Positions 25,201 to 38,425 of a DNA stretch of 64,000 nt are shown here, one piece after another (the stretch's first letter is position 1; each line of letters starts with the position of its first letter). Under the pieces are notes generated by a model that saw nothing but the letters and a program-made list of their open reading frames with translations, was not told where the DNA came from and searched no databases. The position numbers were made by a program, and so were the translations under genes. Source of the DNA: Chrysomallon squamiferum (Eukaryota; Mollusca; Gastropoda; Neomphalida; Peltospiridae); NCBI GenBank assembly GCA_012295275.1, contig CM022665.1, forward strand, positions 33,288,022 to 33,352,021, given 5' to 3'.

Positions 25201-28200
25201 CACCTTGTAAACCTTTATAAAATACTTTGAAGAAAAAAAGTGTATATTTTTCACAATCATCCGTGAGCATTTCTTACCAGTGTGTGTGTGTGTACATAAA
25301 CACACACCAAATGTGGCAGAAAAATCCCAACTTTATATGAACATACAGTAATTTGTATGTATTTCAAGTCTTGAGATGGATAGATAAACACAGTATCTCA
25401 AATGTTTTACATGAAACTCAAATGAAATAGTTCTTAAAAATAGTTCTTAATAATAATAATCTTTATTATTCTTTTCCTTTGTAAAAGTAGAGTCATCATG
25501 AGCCGTATTGAATTTTGAATTTTAATATCAGTTATCTGTTATCTTTATTCAACTCAGGTTAATTAATTGTTTTGACTGATATTGTTTAGTGAAAATTATT
25601 TAATCCATTTGAGAGTCAAAAACCAGTAAAGCTAAATGTGGGATTGTGTATATAAATAGAATATGGTTAGGCACGATTACAGTTAAGTGACTTGACTTGT
25701 AATGATATCTTGAACTTCATATCCAGTCCCTGCAATGAATGGGACTCTGAACAAATTTACTGTATGTAAATTTTTGTGTGTCTATGTGTGTATACGTATA
25801 ATAATAATGTGACGTTTTGTTTCAGACCCACTGTTGCAGGTATTCATAGTGGTCTAGAGGGAGCTTACTCTGTTGCACTCTCTGGTGGGTATGATGATGA
25901 TATTGATCTCGGGGAATGTTTCACATATACAGGAGAAGGTGTCTGATTTAATAATTTTACAAATAATATAGTTTAATGTAAGGACTTTCATATGAGATTT
26001 ACCTTTAGTTAGTATTTCCTGATCTGCATTTTCACAATTTATTAATCAAAAAATCTTGAGACACTTGATTTGTATGTTAAGATTAACTATTAGTCAATTC
26101 ACAGATTCTAAGACGCTGAATATTGTTCTACAGTGTATAAGAGCAACTCTATATAGAGACCTAGAATAGTGTTTTTGGTAGAATCTTACAATGTCTGTAA
26201 AATTACTAATATTTACAATTTGAAATCACTTGATAACAAAAGTATTTCTTGAAAACTGCAGCAACTGGATGAATTAAAAATTATTTGAACATTTAGCAGA
26301 TTCTGGGTATGACAAAACAAGTATAATAACATATTTTTTATGGTCTTTGTAGGTGGGAGAGATTTAAAAGGGACCAGACAAAAACCGAAAGTAAGTTATT
26401 CATTATAAAGAAATTGCAGTTAATAAAGAAAATTGATTGTCTGCAATAAATGAAGTGTTTCATTAATCTGTATGCCTTGTTAATGTTTATAAATAGTGTA
26501 TCATGCAATACACTGCTGCCTTTTGCCAATAAAATTTGCTGTTCTTTGTGTGTGGATAGCAAGATACATGTACAATATTAAAATTGGAAACTGGGCTTAT
26601 TTTGATGTTGAGATCATGTCTAAATCATTTCAGCATCATGAAAAAGATGCAGATATTGAGAGAGTTGAATTTTTATAAATCACACTTGAGTAAAATAGTT
26701 CAAGTTTTTAAAATTTGTTGTAAGAAACATGCTATTGCATATATATATATTTTTTTAAATTAAGTAAATAACAAAATCAATCAGATTCATATACCTTACA
26801 TGTGTCAAAGTGAAAAATGTCTCACGTGCCAGAAAAATTCAGAAAAGAGTTTCTAGTAGAACTTGAAAGAGTAGTATTTCTGCTTTCTAATGATTTCATA
26901 ATAGATCATAGAAGATACATAATAGAGGTTCTAACAGGAGTTGTGGCATGACAAATATGTTTTGGGGGAGGGTCTATAAATCTTAAAATGCAGAAGAAGG
27001 TTTTCAAAGTACTTAGTTTATTTTTTGAAATTCACCTTGGTCACCATGGACAAATCTTGATCAGATTTGGCCAGCTGTAAGGTGGTAAACAGTCACTGTA
27101 CATAATGTGCACAACATGTGCATTTTAAATCTCTTTTAACTCAGTTTACAAGCATCCTATTACATGAATTGCATGGAAATAAAGATGAAGATTTTGCTCT
27201 TGAATTGTGTGTTTGGTCAGGAGAATGTGTAATATACGTTTGTAAAAATATGCTCCAGGCATCTCAATGAAAAATGTTTCCCACCTTGTGCAGCAGTGGA
27301 GTCTGACTGAATATGCTGTACAATTGTTTTTAGCACTGTTGGATGAAATGGATTTGGCACCATCTTGTTAAGTCAGTTACTCCTATCACTTAATTAATGT
27401 TTCTTAACTTTTTGTTGTTTATTTTCTGCTCTGAAAAATCACTGATACATAATAGAACTTGGGGGTCATTCCATGTTAAACCCGACCATCTCAGATTTTT
27501 ATGAAACTTGGTATATTTGTTGGTTGGGATCCCACAGCACCAAATCTGAAATTTTAGGCCAATCAGACCAGTGGTGTGGGAGATATGGTACCCCAAATTT
27601 TGCAATTTTTGGCAAAAATGGGTGTGACCACCAACCTTTGAACCCTCATATCTCAGGAACTACTGGGCCAATCTTGATAAAATTGGTATTGTTGAAAAGG
27701 CAGTATGACAGATTCCAAATCTGCCACGTGATCCACACGGTCAATTTCAAGGTCATAACAAAGGTCAAAAGGTCAGTGATCACAGTATTTTTTCCAAACT
27801 GATCTCAGTCAACAAGTATACCAAGTTTCATAAAAATCTGAGATGGTCGGGTTTAAATTTTTTTGGGGGGGTGGGTGATTTGACATGGAATGACCCGTAG
27901 CAAACTTACAAGAGGTCCAATTCACCACTGTGGAAGTTAGCTCGGTAACTTATACTTCTTGCTTCACTTTGAATGATAATTACTGAAATACATTACCTTG
28001 TTTTAATTCAAATGATCGAAGTAAGAAATGGAAAGTCAGGACTCTACTTGAATATATTATAACATCCAGCAAAATATAGACATGTCTAGAAAGTGAATCT
28101 GAACTTAGCTCAAAAGCATGAGAAGTTGAAAACAGTCACTTAGATAATGGAGGAAGAACTGAATGAATTAGTATTAATTTTCTCCAAAGTTTAGTATTAA

Positions 28201-31044
28201 TAATAAAAATAAAATAGTCAATAACAAGTATATCTGACTATTGGTATTTCATTTATTTTTGGTTACTGATAAATACTTTTACATAACACATTCTAGTTTT
28301 GTCTGTCTTACGGTCATCCATCAAATATTCTTTCAAAAAACTGATCACATTCATTAACATTCAATATTGATATCCAACACCATTATTTTTTTTTGTTATT
28401 ATTTTATCTAGATCACAAGGAAATGTGTGATGTGCATGTTTTTATTTATAGGTTATTAAACTAGAAATAATGACCAAGTTCATGTATTGGTGGAGCATAA
28501 CAATTCCATTAAGTAGCATTTAAATTGCAAATAGCATTTTTTACATGCTACACAAAAACAAACACCAGTCATTAAATGTTTGACATTTTACTACAACAGT
28601 TCTTTGGCAGCAATTATGTGTTAAAGAAGCTCTACACCAAACAACCAAGGCAGTTGATTGTAACAAATAATTTTTATTTTTGATCATATAGAATTTAAGG
28701 ACAGCTCCACAGACCAAAGATCAGAGTCTAACAAGAGGAAATTTTGCTTTGAAGACAAATGTGGAAACAAGACAACCAGTGCGAGTTATTCGTGGATACA
28801 AACTCAACAGTCCATTTGCACCTGAATATGGTTATAGATATGATGGTAATGATTTTTAATGGTTTAGAATGACATGTTATTATGTTGTGTTATTATTCAT
28901 TCTACCATGACATACAAAATGTGATTCTAATATCTATTGCCGTAGCCTCATGTTTGGTATTTTACTGTAATATACCATTATATTAAAATAATGACCAATA
29001 AATTCTATGTTTTTTTGTTTTTTTTAATTTTTAACATACCATAGCAGAGATGCCGATTTGTGACTTTCTCAGTTTTTTTAAAATAATTTATCAACTGTAT
29101 GCTCTTTGTACAGTGCTGTTTATGATTATCTGGCCTGTTCAGATATGGTCTGTATTAAAGCAATTAAATGCTCGTCATATCTGGTGATGTCATGCAACCC
29201 ACATATCTTTTAACATGAATATACCTCCCTGGTAGTTTGATAGATAACAATCTGATTCAGAGAATAAAATATATTAAAGTCATTGCTTGTGTGTTTTTTA
29301 ACTTGGAAGTGACTTTCTTATGAAATTATTTTTAGGTAAAAAAATAGTGTCCCAGCCAAAACATGCCTGAAGTTCAAGGAAATATACTGCTGCTACATCC
29401 CACTCACTAGTTTTATTAATTTTGTTCAAATACACAACTGCAGTTTCCTTCAGGTTAGCATCTCTGCATAAGAAGTATTAACTCGTTCAAATAAACCAGT
29501 TTTGACAAACTCTTACAGCAAGCAGTATAGGGGTGAAGGGTCTAGTTCTGCACAGATTGAAAAGGTGTTAAGCCAAATTATTTTTTTTTTATTTAAAAAA
29601 AAACAAAACCCACTCCACCCAAAAACAACAAAATACATGCACACACAAAAAACATTTTGAGAAACAAGTGAGTGCACAGGTAAGTAAACAGTGTATGGGA
29701 ACAAACGTTTTAAGATATTTAAAATAGAACTCTTTTGCAATCAGCCAATGATTTCCAAATAACAATCACAATATTTCCATTTTTGGTTGGTTAATTCAGC
29801 TATACCATTACTAACAGTCAATCGGAATTCACCTATTTTGCAAGATATTTATATAGTCTTGACAGATTACATACATTATGTCCTATGGAAAAGCACTAGG
29901 AACAGGCAAGAAATTCATTTAATTTTTTCATTATATTTAAAAACCATAATAATAAATGTTACTTATTTAATAATATTTTATATGTTAAATGAAATTTGTG
30001 AGTTATATATTCTACAGCCAAACATCTTAATTTATTACTGGTTGATGTTAGCAGTGGAAAATTATCCCAAAATTAAATGGATCTCTTTTGCCTATTGAAT
30101 ATAGCTTCATATGTTAAAACATTTTACTGTTTTTAGTCATGGCAGAATGGGGATAAATGATAGGATTTACAACCGTATGTTAATGTATTCACTTTTAAAT
30201 GCCATTTAGTTGTGTTCAATCCATAATACCTACTGTGATTTTTATCATGTTTTTATCTTAAGTAGTAGGGACCTTAATCTTATCGTTCAAGCTGTGAAAA
30301 GTTTTCTCAGCAATATTTAGAGGTACTGTTATCCGTGTTTCTTTAACTTAGCAAAATGGTCCTAACTTATTTACTAAGCCACAGATCGCAGTTTAGGTTA
30401 TACCTACTTGTAGAATTCGCTGATAGCTATTTTTTTACTTATTATGTTATTTTATATTGTTGTACTTTTAAGGTACAGTTTTTGAAAATGTCAGTAACAT
30501 ATTAACTATTTACCTAAATAGCTTAATTTAATAGTTTAACATCTTGTAATTAACCTGTATGCATCATCAAAGTAAGGAAATTTGTTAACCATTCATTTCT
30601 ACAAATATTCCTTAAAATAGGTATTAATTATAGATCTACTGTTAATCACCTAACAATTAATGATCATTAGTGAGAGACAAAAGGAATTTTTGTCAGCTCT
30701 GCTCTAAAGAACAAAGAGAAGACACGGGTAGGAGTGAGGAGGTGGCAGCCATTATTAGGCAATTATGTCAGTAACTATATTTTGCATTATCTTTGTTTAA
30801 GTCAGAAGTAGGGACAAATAGTTATCCTGTTTCTGTTTTATATGTTGATCAGTTTGATGTAACCTGTATATGTGCCATAGAGAGTTTGATTTATGTATAT
30901 TTCTAATGCAAGCCATTAGGGAAAGTTAAAGAAATAGAAATCAGTATTTCAGTTAATGCCAACTCCCACGTCCTCAACCATTAAATAAGTATCTTTGAAA
31001 TAGAAATATTGTGTTTTGCTTTGTGTTCATAGTCAATACTTGAT

Positions 31045-31085
<41 letters not shown>

Positions 31086-31755
31086 CTATATGCAAATATA
31101 TATATCTGTAATAATCAGTTTCTTAATAGCACAGTCAGGGGGTCCACCAAAGGTGCAAACCCTAGACAGGAAACGAGCCATATTTTAACAGGGTCGTTAG
31201 CTAACACCTCTTATGTGCTGGGCCCCGTGACACCTATCTTAGTAGATTTATCCCCTAAATCATTTATTATATATTTGTCTAAATCTATAATAATTTTTTT
31301 TTTAATAAAATTAGTTAAATTGTTTAAAATAATATAAGTGTATTTGATATTTGATGTTTGTTTTGTTTTGTTCCTGTCTTGAAATTTCAGGTATTTACAC
31401 AGTAGAGAAAGCTTGGTATACTACAGGTTTGTCAGGGTTTGGTGTTTGGAAGTTTGCTCTGTGTAGAATCAAAGAACAACCTCTACCACCATGGCAACTT
31501 CTTGAGGTAAACTGATGAATGTTCTTATTAATCTCAATATAACCTGAAAAAAACAAGGAAAGAAAGAAAAAATGGCACTGCTTTATTTTATTATTTTTTA
31601 ATTTATCTAATATCAATTTATTTTAGAACACTAAGACAACTGGCAGTGTTCTTGCTGCACCTGATTCTGGAACTGGTTCTGTGAATTCTGAAAAATACTC
31701 TGAACACTCAGACAGTGAACATCAAGACAAATCAGATGTTGATGAATCAGTCTGA
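22208..31755 (+). CDS. Stand-alone SRA/YDG-domain protein, complete nine-exon gene
   Basis: Exons: 22208-22291, 22545-22694, 22983-23079, 24680-24740, 25826-25938, 26353-26390, 28692-28845, 31391-31506, 31627-31755; all GT/AG with matching phases, 313 residues. The N-terminus ([20 protein letters not shown]) resembles the short motif at the start of WDR76/CMR1-type proteins. A basic linker with RRSAR follows. Residues about 107-271 form an SRA domain: [66 protein letters not shown]. By remembered UHRF1 numbering, the methylcytosine pocket residues Tyr466, Asp469, Tyr478 and Thr479 correspond to Tyr153, Asp156, Tyr165 and Thr166, all present. The NKR finger (489-491) is replaced by Thr-Arg-Gln. 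The last ~40 residues are Ser/Glu/Asp-rich. There is no ubiquitin-like, Tudor, PHD, RING or SET domain, so it is not UHRF1. It is probably a nuclear reader of modified cytosine (inference). Confidence 0.88.
23200..23520 (+). other. Unassigned 106-codon open frame inside SRA intron 3
   Basis: An uninterrupted frame with a central hydrophobic stretch ([20 protein letters not shown]). It lies just past exon 3 and has no splice sites or motifs I can tie to a gene. It may be chance, or a remnant of an inserted element. Confidence 0.15.
27463..27896. mobile_element. Dispersed TIR repeat family, copy B (MITE-like)
   Basis: It starts GGGTCATTCCATGT and ends with the reverse complement of that sequence. 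Terminal inverted repeats extend about 50 bp (including ACCCGACCATCTCAGA and TATGAAACTTGGTATA), interrupted near the right end by a short G-rich insert. It is related to copy A at 2160-2547 but with the inner segment inverted. The core near 27725-27785 has CACGTGATCC and three AGGTCA hexamers. It is non-coding and lies in SRA intron 6. The open frame 27473-27802 within it is a by-product. Confidence 0.75.
31110..31250. repeat. Locally GC-richer intronic segment
   Basis: A block of near-balanced composition within the AT-rich last large SRA intron, preceded by a TA microsatellite (31050-31075). It looks like a short inserted repeat, but no termini or second copy were found in the window. Confidence 0.25.
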
Positions 31756-32672
31756 TCTGTTTGAAGAATTCAGATTCCTGCTGCTGGTTTCATGAAACAA
31801 CCAAATTCAAAATAGACTTGGTTAAAGTTCATTTTTAATTCTTATTTTTTGTTATAATCAGTGAGTTTTGTCACAATGATTGTTATAAGAATGCAGAGGA
31901 CTAGTTATTTGAAAGAGGGGTGTATGTGTAAAATTCATTTACATGTAAAAGGAGCTTTATGTAAATGTTTTTCATCTATGATGATGGAAATAATAGAAGA
32001 CAGTCTAAAACACCAGTAGCTTTTAATATTCAAATGTTAATTATTTGCAGCAGTAAAACTAATGTTATATTTTATGTTTTATTTATCTGTTCAGATGATT
32101 TTTTTGAAAATTAATTCTTAGAAGGTTTATTTTATTGTTCGGTCATTTTTTTAAAAACATGAAGCTGTAAATTAGATTGAATTTTTCTAGTTCATATTCA
32201 TTTTAAAAAGCTTTTATTACAGATGTTACATACTTCTGTGAAAACTTCAGTGTGGTTTTGTAAACAAATGTTTTGGCCCTTTGGTTTTTTTAAATATTTT
32301 TATTCTTTTTATTTATGTTTATTTTATTTTATTTTATTATTAATTTTTATTAATATTTTAAGAAAACAGTTGTGTATTTGAAGAAAATTATGCAGTTTCA
32401 TTTTAACAGAGTTTGAATGTATAAAATCATGTTACTTATTGTTTTCTTATTTTTATTGTTTTCATTTTATTCTTGACTTTTCCCTTATTTTCTTTTGTTT
32501 TGATAATGTATTTTCCTTATTATTTATTATTAAAGTGTGCCTTTTTAATTTAATGCTTTCATTTCTTTATTTTTTATTTTATTTGTGTATAATCTTTTTT
32601 TTCTTTTCTTTTTTTTTAATTATTATTTTCTTGTTGTTTCTCCTTATTCCATCTATTTTGATTTTCACAAAA

Positions 32673-32678
32673 AATAAA
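32673..32678 (+). promoter_or_regulatory. Candidate polyadenylation signal of SRA gene
   Basis: Canonical AATAAA about 0.9 kb past the stop, after T-rich sequence. An ATTAAA near 32530 is an alternative. Confidence 0.3.
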
Positions 32679-32975
32679 ACAATTACGGTTCACAGATATA
32701 CCTAGCAATGATAATATATATATGGTATCTATACATCAATTTCTTTACTAACCATACAAAGATAAACATAACAACAACAGCATAGTAGATCTGGTATTGA
32801 CAATATTTCTACATACATAACAGTCCCAGTAATATGATTTTCTACAAGCAGTCTGTGTAACAAAAATTCATATCTGAAATTAGGACAGATATTTATACAT
32901 CACTAATAATAATTATAATAATAATAATCACTAATACTAGGTAAATCCCCCAGAAAGTTAAATCATGCTTTATAA

Positions 32976-34017
32976 CAGCCATGGGCAACCTTTTTTGAGA
33001 AGCGGGCCACATGAGACATGGTCCATCCTCGGGTATTAACTTAGGCAATTTTGTATTTTTACGTAGAATTATTTTAAGAAAATTTTCATTTTCATTTACT
33101 TCAGGAACTGTTATAATTAAAAAAATCCATGTGTTTCAGTAGATACAAAATAGACTCATTTTATAAAATTTGAATTAACATTACCATATATACTTGTGTA
33201 TAAGTCAAATTTTTGGGAGACTATATTAAGGTAATGTTTTGGGGGTCGACTTATACATAGGTAATGCTTTTGTAGCTGTTGCTGAAGAGTCGCCATTTTG
33301 ACTTTTTTGCTACGGGATGCATCTAAAATAATCGCGGTCTTTCAGCTTTTCAAAAATATAATTTTATCGTATACAAAATTTGGAAAAATTAAATAACAAA
33401 ACCAAATATGAATGTAAAACATGATATTCTTCCGTTTAATGACATAAAAATACATTTTAAAGCGAGAAAACCGTCAGTACGGTGTTATGCCTTACGGCGT
33501 CTTGCAGTGATCTAGGAATGCAGACTTCTCTGCCAAATTGCACTAAATATCGGTCCTAATTTCATAAACAAAATTCACTTGTGTAATTGTAAAGAATTTG
33601 GTGAAATAATATTGCAATCGTCATTAATATCCACTACCGACAAATTTTGTAAATCATAGAACGGCTAAATATAACGGTAAGTAGGTCTCCATGTTAGACC
33701 TATTACATTAAAGAGATACTATTTATGATACATTTAGGCTATAGCTCGTGTAATACATGCATTTACGTTATTATGGTATGTTTGTGCAAGTTACAGCTTG
33801 TGCAAGTTATGTTACAGTAGGCGTACAATGTAGGCCTTCATGGCACTGTCACACTGGTCTAAAAATAGTGACGGTGCCTGGAATCTACAGTCGACTTATA
33901 CACAAGTAATACCTAAAATGACGCAATTTTTGGTCTTAAAATACAGATCGACTTATACACAAGTATATACAGTATTTTCCTTGTGAAATTAGGTGGGCCT
34001 CAGTTTGGCCATGACTG
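32976..34017. mobile_element. hAT-type non-autonomous element with 8-bp target duplication
   Basis: The ends CAGCCATGGGCAACC (left) and CAGTCATGGCCAAA (right, read inward) form an imperfect terminal inverted repeat. They are flanked by CTTTATAA at 32968-32975 and again at 34018-34025. An 8-bp duplication and CAG...GGCAACC-like ends are typical of hAT elements. Without the nested insertion (about 33182-33971) it is only about 250 bp and has no transposase. A further hAT-like end (GCAACCTTTTTT on the minus strand) lies near 34537-34559, but its partner was not found. Confidence 0.75.
33182..33971. mobile_element. TIR element copy 1, nested in the hAT element
   Basis: It begins ACCATATATACTTGTGTATA and ends with the inverse (GTATATACAGT); the repeats extend about 25 bp. 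Internal GTCGACTTATACA motifs occur near both ends in inverse context. It is flanked by ATT (or TA, because the boundary is ambiguous). The body has a stretch with more CpG (33280-33520) and no transposase. A close relative lies at 49195-50434. The superfamily was not assigned. Confidence 0.75.
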
Positions 34018-37000
34018 CTTTATAATTTCAATCTATTAGCAGTTTACACTAAAAAGTAATGAGAAAAGAAACTTGCATTTTATGTTCCACTTATTACTCC
34101 AAAATTAATACTGTGTACAAGAGTTAACATATTGAAAACAAAAAATTGTAAATTGGCTATAGGAATCAGATGCAGAGTGCCTGCCAGTATGTGTTTGACT
34201 GGGGTAGGTTGTTGGCCTTATTGGGGTGATGGCTGAGCAAAGAGAACCACTGGAGCAATTGGTAGGCAAGCTCCAAGAATATGCTGATTAGATTTGAGTG
34301 CTTTGTTTTTTGTGACTTATGTGTAATTTATAGTAACGGCAAATGGATATGAACAGAAATTCTGTTTCTCTTTGTTCTGAGTTGGAGTGGTTAAAACTAC
34401 TAATTAAATGAATGAAAAAGTTGTTGAACATTTATTTAAACTTTAAAAAATATCTAAATTTAAACCATTAATTCTGAAATTATTGTTAGTTGGTGGGTGT
34501 TCAAAGTTTACAATGTTTGAAAGTGGGCAATTCATGAAAAAAGGTTGCTGAGCACTGCTACAAATACTGAAGAATACCGTATATAATTTTTAATATTTTG
34601 ATTTCCTTTTAACTTAATTATATTAATTTGATTTAATAACTTAACAGTTTCACTTATTTAAATTTTTTCTTTTCCATAATACTTGTTCCACTATAAGAAA
34701 ATAATAATTTCACAACTGTGTTAAAAATAAGTATTGTTTTTCCCTTTAATCTGATGAATAATTATGTAAAAAATTAAATTAAAAAAAAAGTCAAGAAACC
34801 CCACCAAAATCTTGTGCAGTAAAATTATATTGTGCTGACACTTACCTATAATGCATTAACAACAAACTGTTTTGTATCGTAATACAGATATTGACTTTGA
34901 TATTTAAAGGAATGTAGTCAAAGTTTGAAAATGTCATATGCTGAAGGCTGTACTGTTAGATAACACACAGGCATCATCATGTTGCACTGGAGATTAAAAT
35001 AAATAAATTTTAAATAATATAACAAAATAGGATTGGTGAGGATGGATACAAGAATATGTTCTTCAGAAGCAAAAAGGCATAACCTCTAGTAAATTCCCAA
35101 ACAATGAAAAAAACTCAGAAAGTAACTTTAAAAAAAAAAACAGTTTCCTAAATTAATTTTAGTAATACAATCAGAAAAATTAAACATTTAACTTTTTAGT
35201 TAACAATAGATAAATTAATAAATAAAAATAAATTTATTACTATAATATATGTGAAAGTTATGATAAGAACTGGGTGAAGCAATTTAGTAAAATAAAAGAT
35301 TTGCCTGAAAGAGAAGTGGCTGTTAAAGCTGGTTTACCTCCAAGTCAGAAAGCATCTGATCATATCAATTCTCCTTGGCCAGAATCTCCTGATTTCTGTT
35401 GAAGGCTCTTGTTGGTGAATAAAATTATAATTATTTTCATAAGATGTTGATTTAACTGCATAAATTATGATTTACACGATTAAATCTGGGTTGAAATGAT
35501 ATCAAAAGTTGGTTTCCTATACTTTGCCTGACTGTGCCTTCACCTTTGTTAATAAATCAATAAAATTATTTCAGCACATCACTTCTTGATATAATGTTAT
35601 TTACATACTGTTCAAGAAGCCTTCTGCACAAAATCTGTGACAGTAAAAATAGTTATATTATTTATGACTGTTTATTAAGTAGTATTTACCTTTTTAGTTT
35701 CCTGTGGCTGTGACAGATGCATGGAAATAAATATGGTTAATTAGAGTCTGGTAAAAATTAAGCTTGTTGTATTTGAAACCTGGTTTAAAATGTGCTACAT
35801 ACATGATAAATAAGTCATGTGGTACAAATTTCCTTGCTCAGGACTCCTGTGGTTTGATATTTGTTTCATAAAATCCACTCCTACATTTACAGAGGCTCTT
35901 AAAAAACATCTTTGCCAAAATCATTTCTTAAGCACTACCCAAGTTACACTTACTACAGAATTATACTTATCCAGTTACATTCACATTCACTGTACACAAC
36001 ATTGCAGGTACTATTACAATATAATTTATTATCCATTTATTTTCTGACTATATGTTCTTATACTTTCATTGTAAATTACTTTGAGCCTGATTCTCAGGAG
36101 GAAAGGAGGCTCGAGTCATTTTTATTATAATAATATGGCCTCTACTAGCATTAAGACTACCTTAAAGCTGAAGAAAATTGCACCTGTTAAAATAAAAAAG
36201 ATGACCCTCCACATTAAAAATTCACATTTCACAAATCTTTTCACTGATTATTTGGTATAAAAATGATGTTTGTTGTACAGTACAAGGTCAGTTATGAATA
36301 AATTTTGTCTTGAGGCAATTCCTCTAACAGGGCTGGCTTAAAAGAATGAAGCTTGTACTTGACCACATGGCAAATCCAAAGCAGACTTGGCAGCAGAGTT
36401 TGCCTTTTAATTACCCCTTATATGAACACGGCTGGGTACCCTTCAAAAACCCCCATCCTTATGGGCAATATTTAAAAAGACACTTTCGTATCATCATGCC
36501 AGTTAAGGAATGATCCAGTTTCAGGTGAAGCTTTAAGTCTGACACAAAAAAGTTGAGTGTGAAAATAATACATTTGAGTGAGGATTTGTTCTAGGGTTTT
36601 AAAGACTGCCCAAACATCAACAGTGAATATAGAATATAGTGAATCAGTCAGTCTCATACAAATTTCAGTACCTGATGGGAAAACTGCAGCACAAGCCACA
36701 GAATTATCATGAAAAGTTGCTGATACATATATGCATTTGTAAAGTCTTTTTCAAAAACACTAATTCCAACACTGTCAACAGTGATAAGCTAAGTTGGTAA
36801 AACAAAATATGAAGTTGTTTCCAAAATGCTGATAATTGAAATCAGTGTTAGAGGCAGATACGAAGGCCAGAAATGTAGATGGCACCTAGCATCAACTTCA
36901 CATATTTGTTATCAAACAACACATTATATACAGGATGTTCTAATGATTTTATCTTGGCAGCACTCTAAACAGCTTAGAATGTCTAGTACACAAACTAAAT

Positions 37001-38425
37001 TTGGGTGCATAATATACAAACACTTTGCAGGTGAAGTCCTAAATACTCAAAGACCAAGACCCTAGTTGTGTGCAGATCCAGAATTCATAAGTAAAACTTG
37101 CATACTGACTGATACAATACATCCGTAATCCACTTTAGATCTATAAAGTCGGACTGCTACATCAAGCTTAATATCTAACTTTTTTTTTTAAATCCAAAAC
37201 TCCACCCCAGTTTCATATTAATTTATCATTTTCATGAAGCCCCCACAAAAAAAAAAAAAAAAACATATATATCACAAATATATCATTCTTCTGGACAAAA
37301 CTGTAAAACCCACAAAAGGAGTTACAAAAAACCTTACTAAGGCAACACTTAATTGAAACACTTGAATTCTTTAGCCTGCCAAAACAATCATTCAATCTTT
37401 TTGAATAGGCTCACTAACCATTCTCTTGTCAGCAATCCAGGCATAAAAGTTTCATGTAGAAATAATATTTCTAAACAGTTTGAATCTCGTGTCTTGTCTT
37501 TAAATTGTTCAACTTTATTATCATTTTTTTCACGCTCACATTTTGTAAAATGTGTAATCAAGAGACCAAAAGAAGTACCTTCAAACCTCTCTCAGTGTAA
37601 CAATTTTTAAGTGACATACATATTAATGTTCCAGTTCATTTGCATTTCTTTCAATGAATTGTTTTGTAATAAAAAAAAAATTTGTTGAATAAATATTTCT
37701 GTGAATTTTCAACAAAATGGAAATAAATCTGTCACAAAAGAACACTTATTGTCAACTAATTTATATTTTTATCAGTCACATTTTAATACAAAATATCTGT
37801 AACACATTTTTGCACTGAACATCGGTGATGTCATACCTGATTACATAACATTTTACTAGCTTAATAATGCTTTGTTTTCAAGGCATGGCATGAAAGTGCA
37901 ATTAATTATTGTGAATTTATCAAAAAAAAAAAATATTTTAGTTTGGTAATATCTATTTGTTAATAGCAAGTGGGCAGTGTTAGTGGATTAGCCTAATATC
38001 TGCTTGTTTGTGGATCAGTCCTTGACTGCTTCATTAAATAAAACAGCATTTACTTTTAAGAATATTAACACGAATAGAATATGAAATATTTATTGCTAAT
38101 TAATAAGCAGAGTCCATAGTCTTGTGGCAGCAGTTTTCCTCTTTTACTGAATAAAAATTACAATTTTGATATTAAAACAAAGTACTGAAATAACTTTAAA
38201 CAAACATTTATTTATTTATTTTGCATAATAATGAATCCAAAAATAATTGAAACTTTATTAGCATTTTACAGTCAAATATTAAGTGTACTGTAAATGATTT
38301 AGAGGCTTATTTACCTTCAGTTGTTGAAAAGCAAAAAAAACCCCAAAACAATAAAACACACCACATGATTTGTAGTTAATTTCACCTGTCTCACATGAAT
38401 GCACATATTGTTTATACACTTTAAA
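34018..38425. other. Gene-poor stretch between the SRA and NHL genes
   Basis: Mostly simple AT-rich DNA. Apart from the hAT-like end near 34540 and the short open frame at 35232-35402, no exon could be supported. Open frames at 35817-36130 and 36826-37065 have no clear motif. The right end is the probable 3' untranslated region of the NHL gene. Confidence 0.5.
35232..35402 (+). other. Coding-like 56-codon open frame, possible orphan terminal exon or gene fragment
   Basis: The frame includes DKNWVKQFSKIKDLPERE and KAGLPPSQKASDHINSPWPE and ends in a stop. Its composition is balanced and hydrophilic, unlike the Phe/Leu/Ile/Tyr-rich chance frames around it. It could be the last exon of an unidentified plus-strand gene, an alternative 3' exon or a pseudogene piece. 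No convincing phase-compatible upstream exon was found. Confidence 0.25.

Noticed and set aside
27473-27802. 109-codon frame as a gene in SRA intron 6
   Set aside because: It lies wholly inside the non-coding TIR repeat copy B.
32439-32705. 88-codon Phe/Leu-rich frame as a membrane protein
   Set aside because: It comes from T-rich sequence in the SRA gene's 3' region, with no other support.
35817-36130. Two overlapping frames as the end of a LINE reverse transcriptase
   Set aside because: A faint resemblance (EALKKHL) is too short to support the call.
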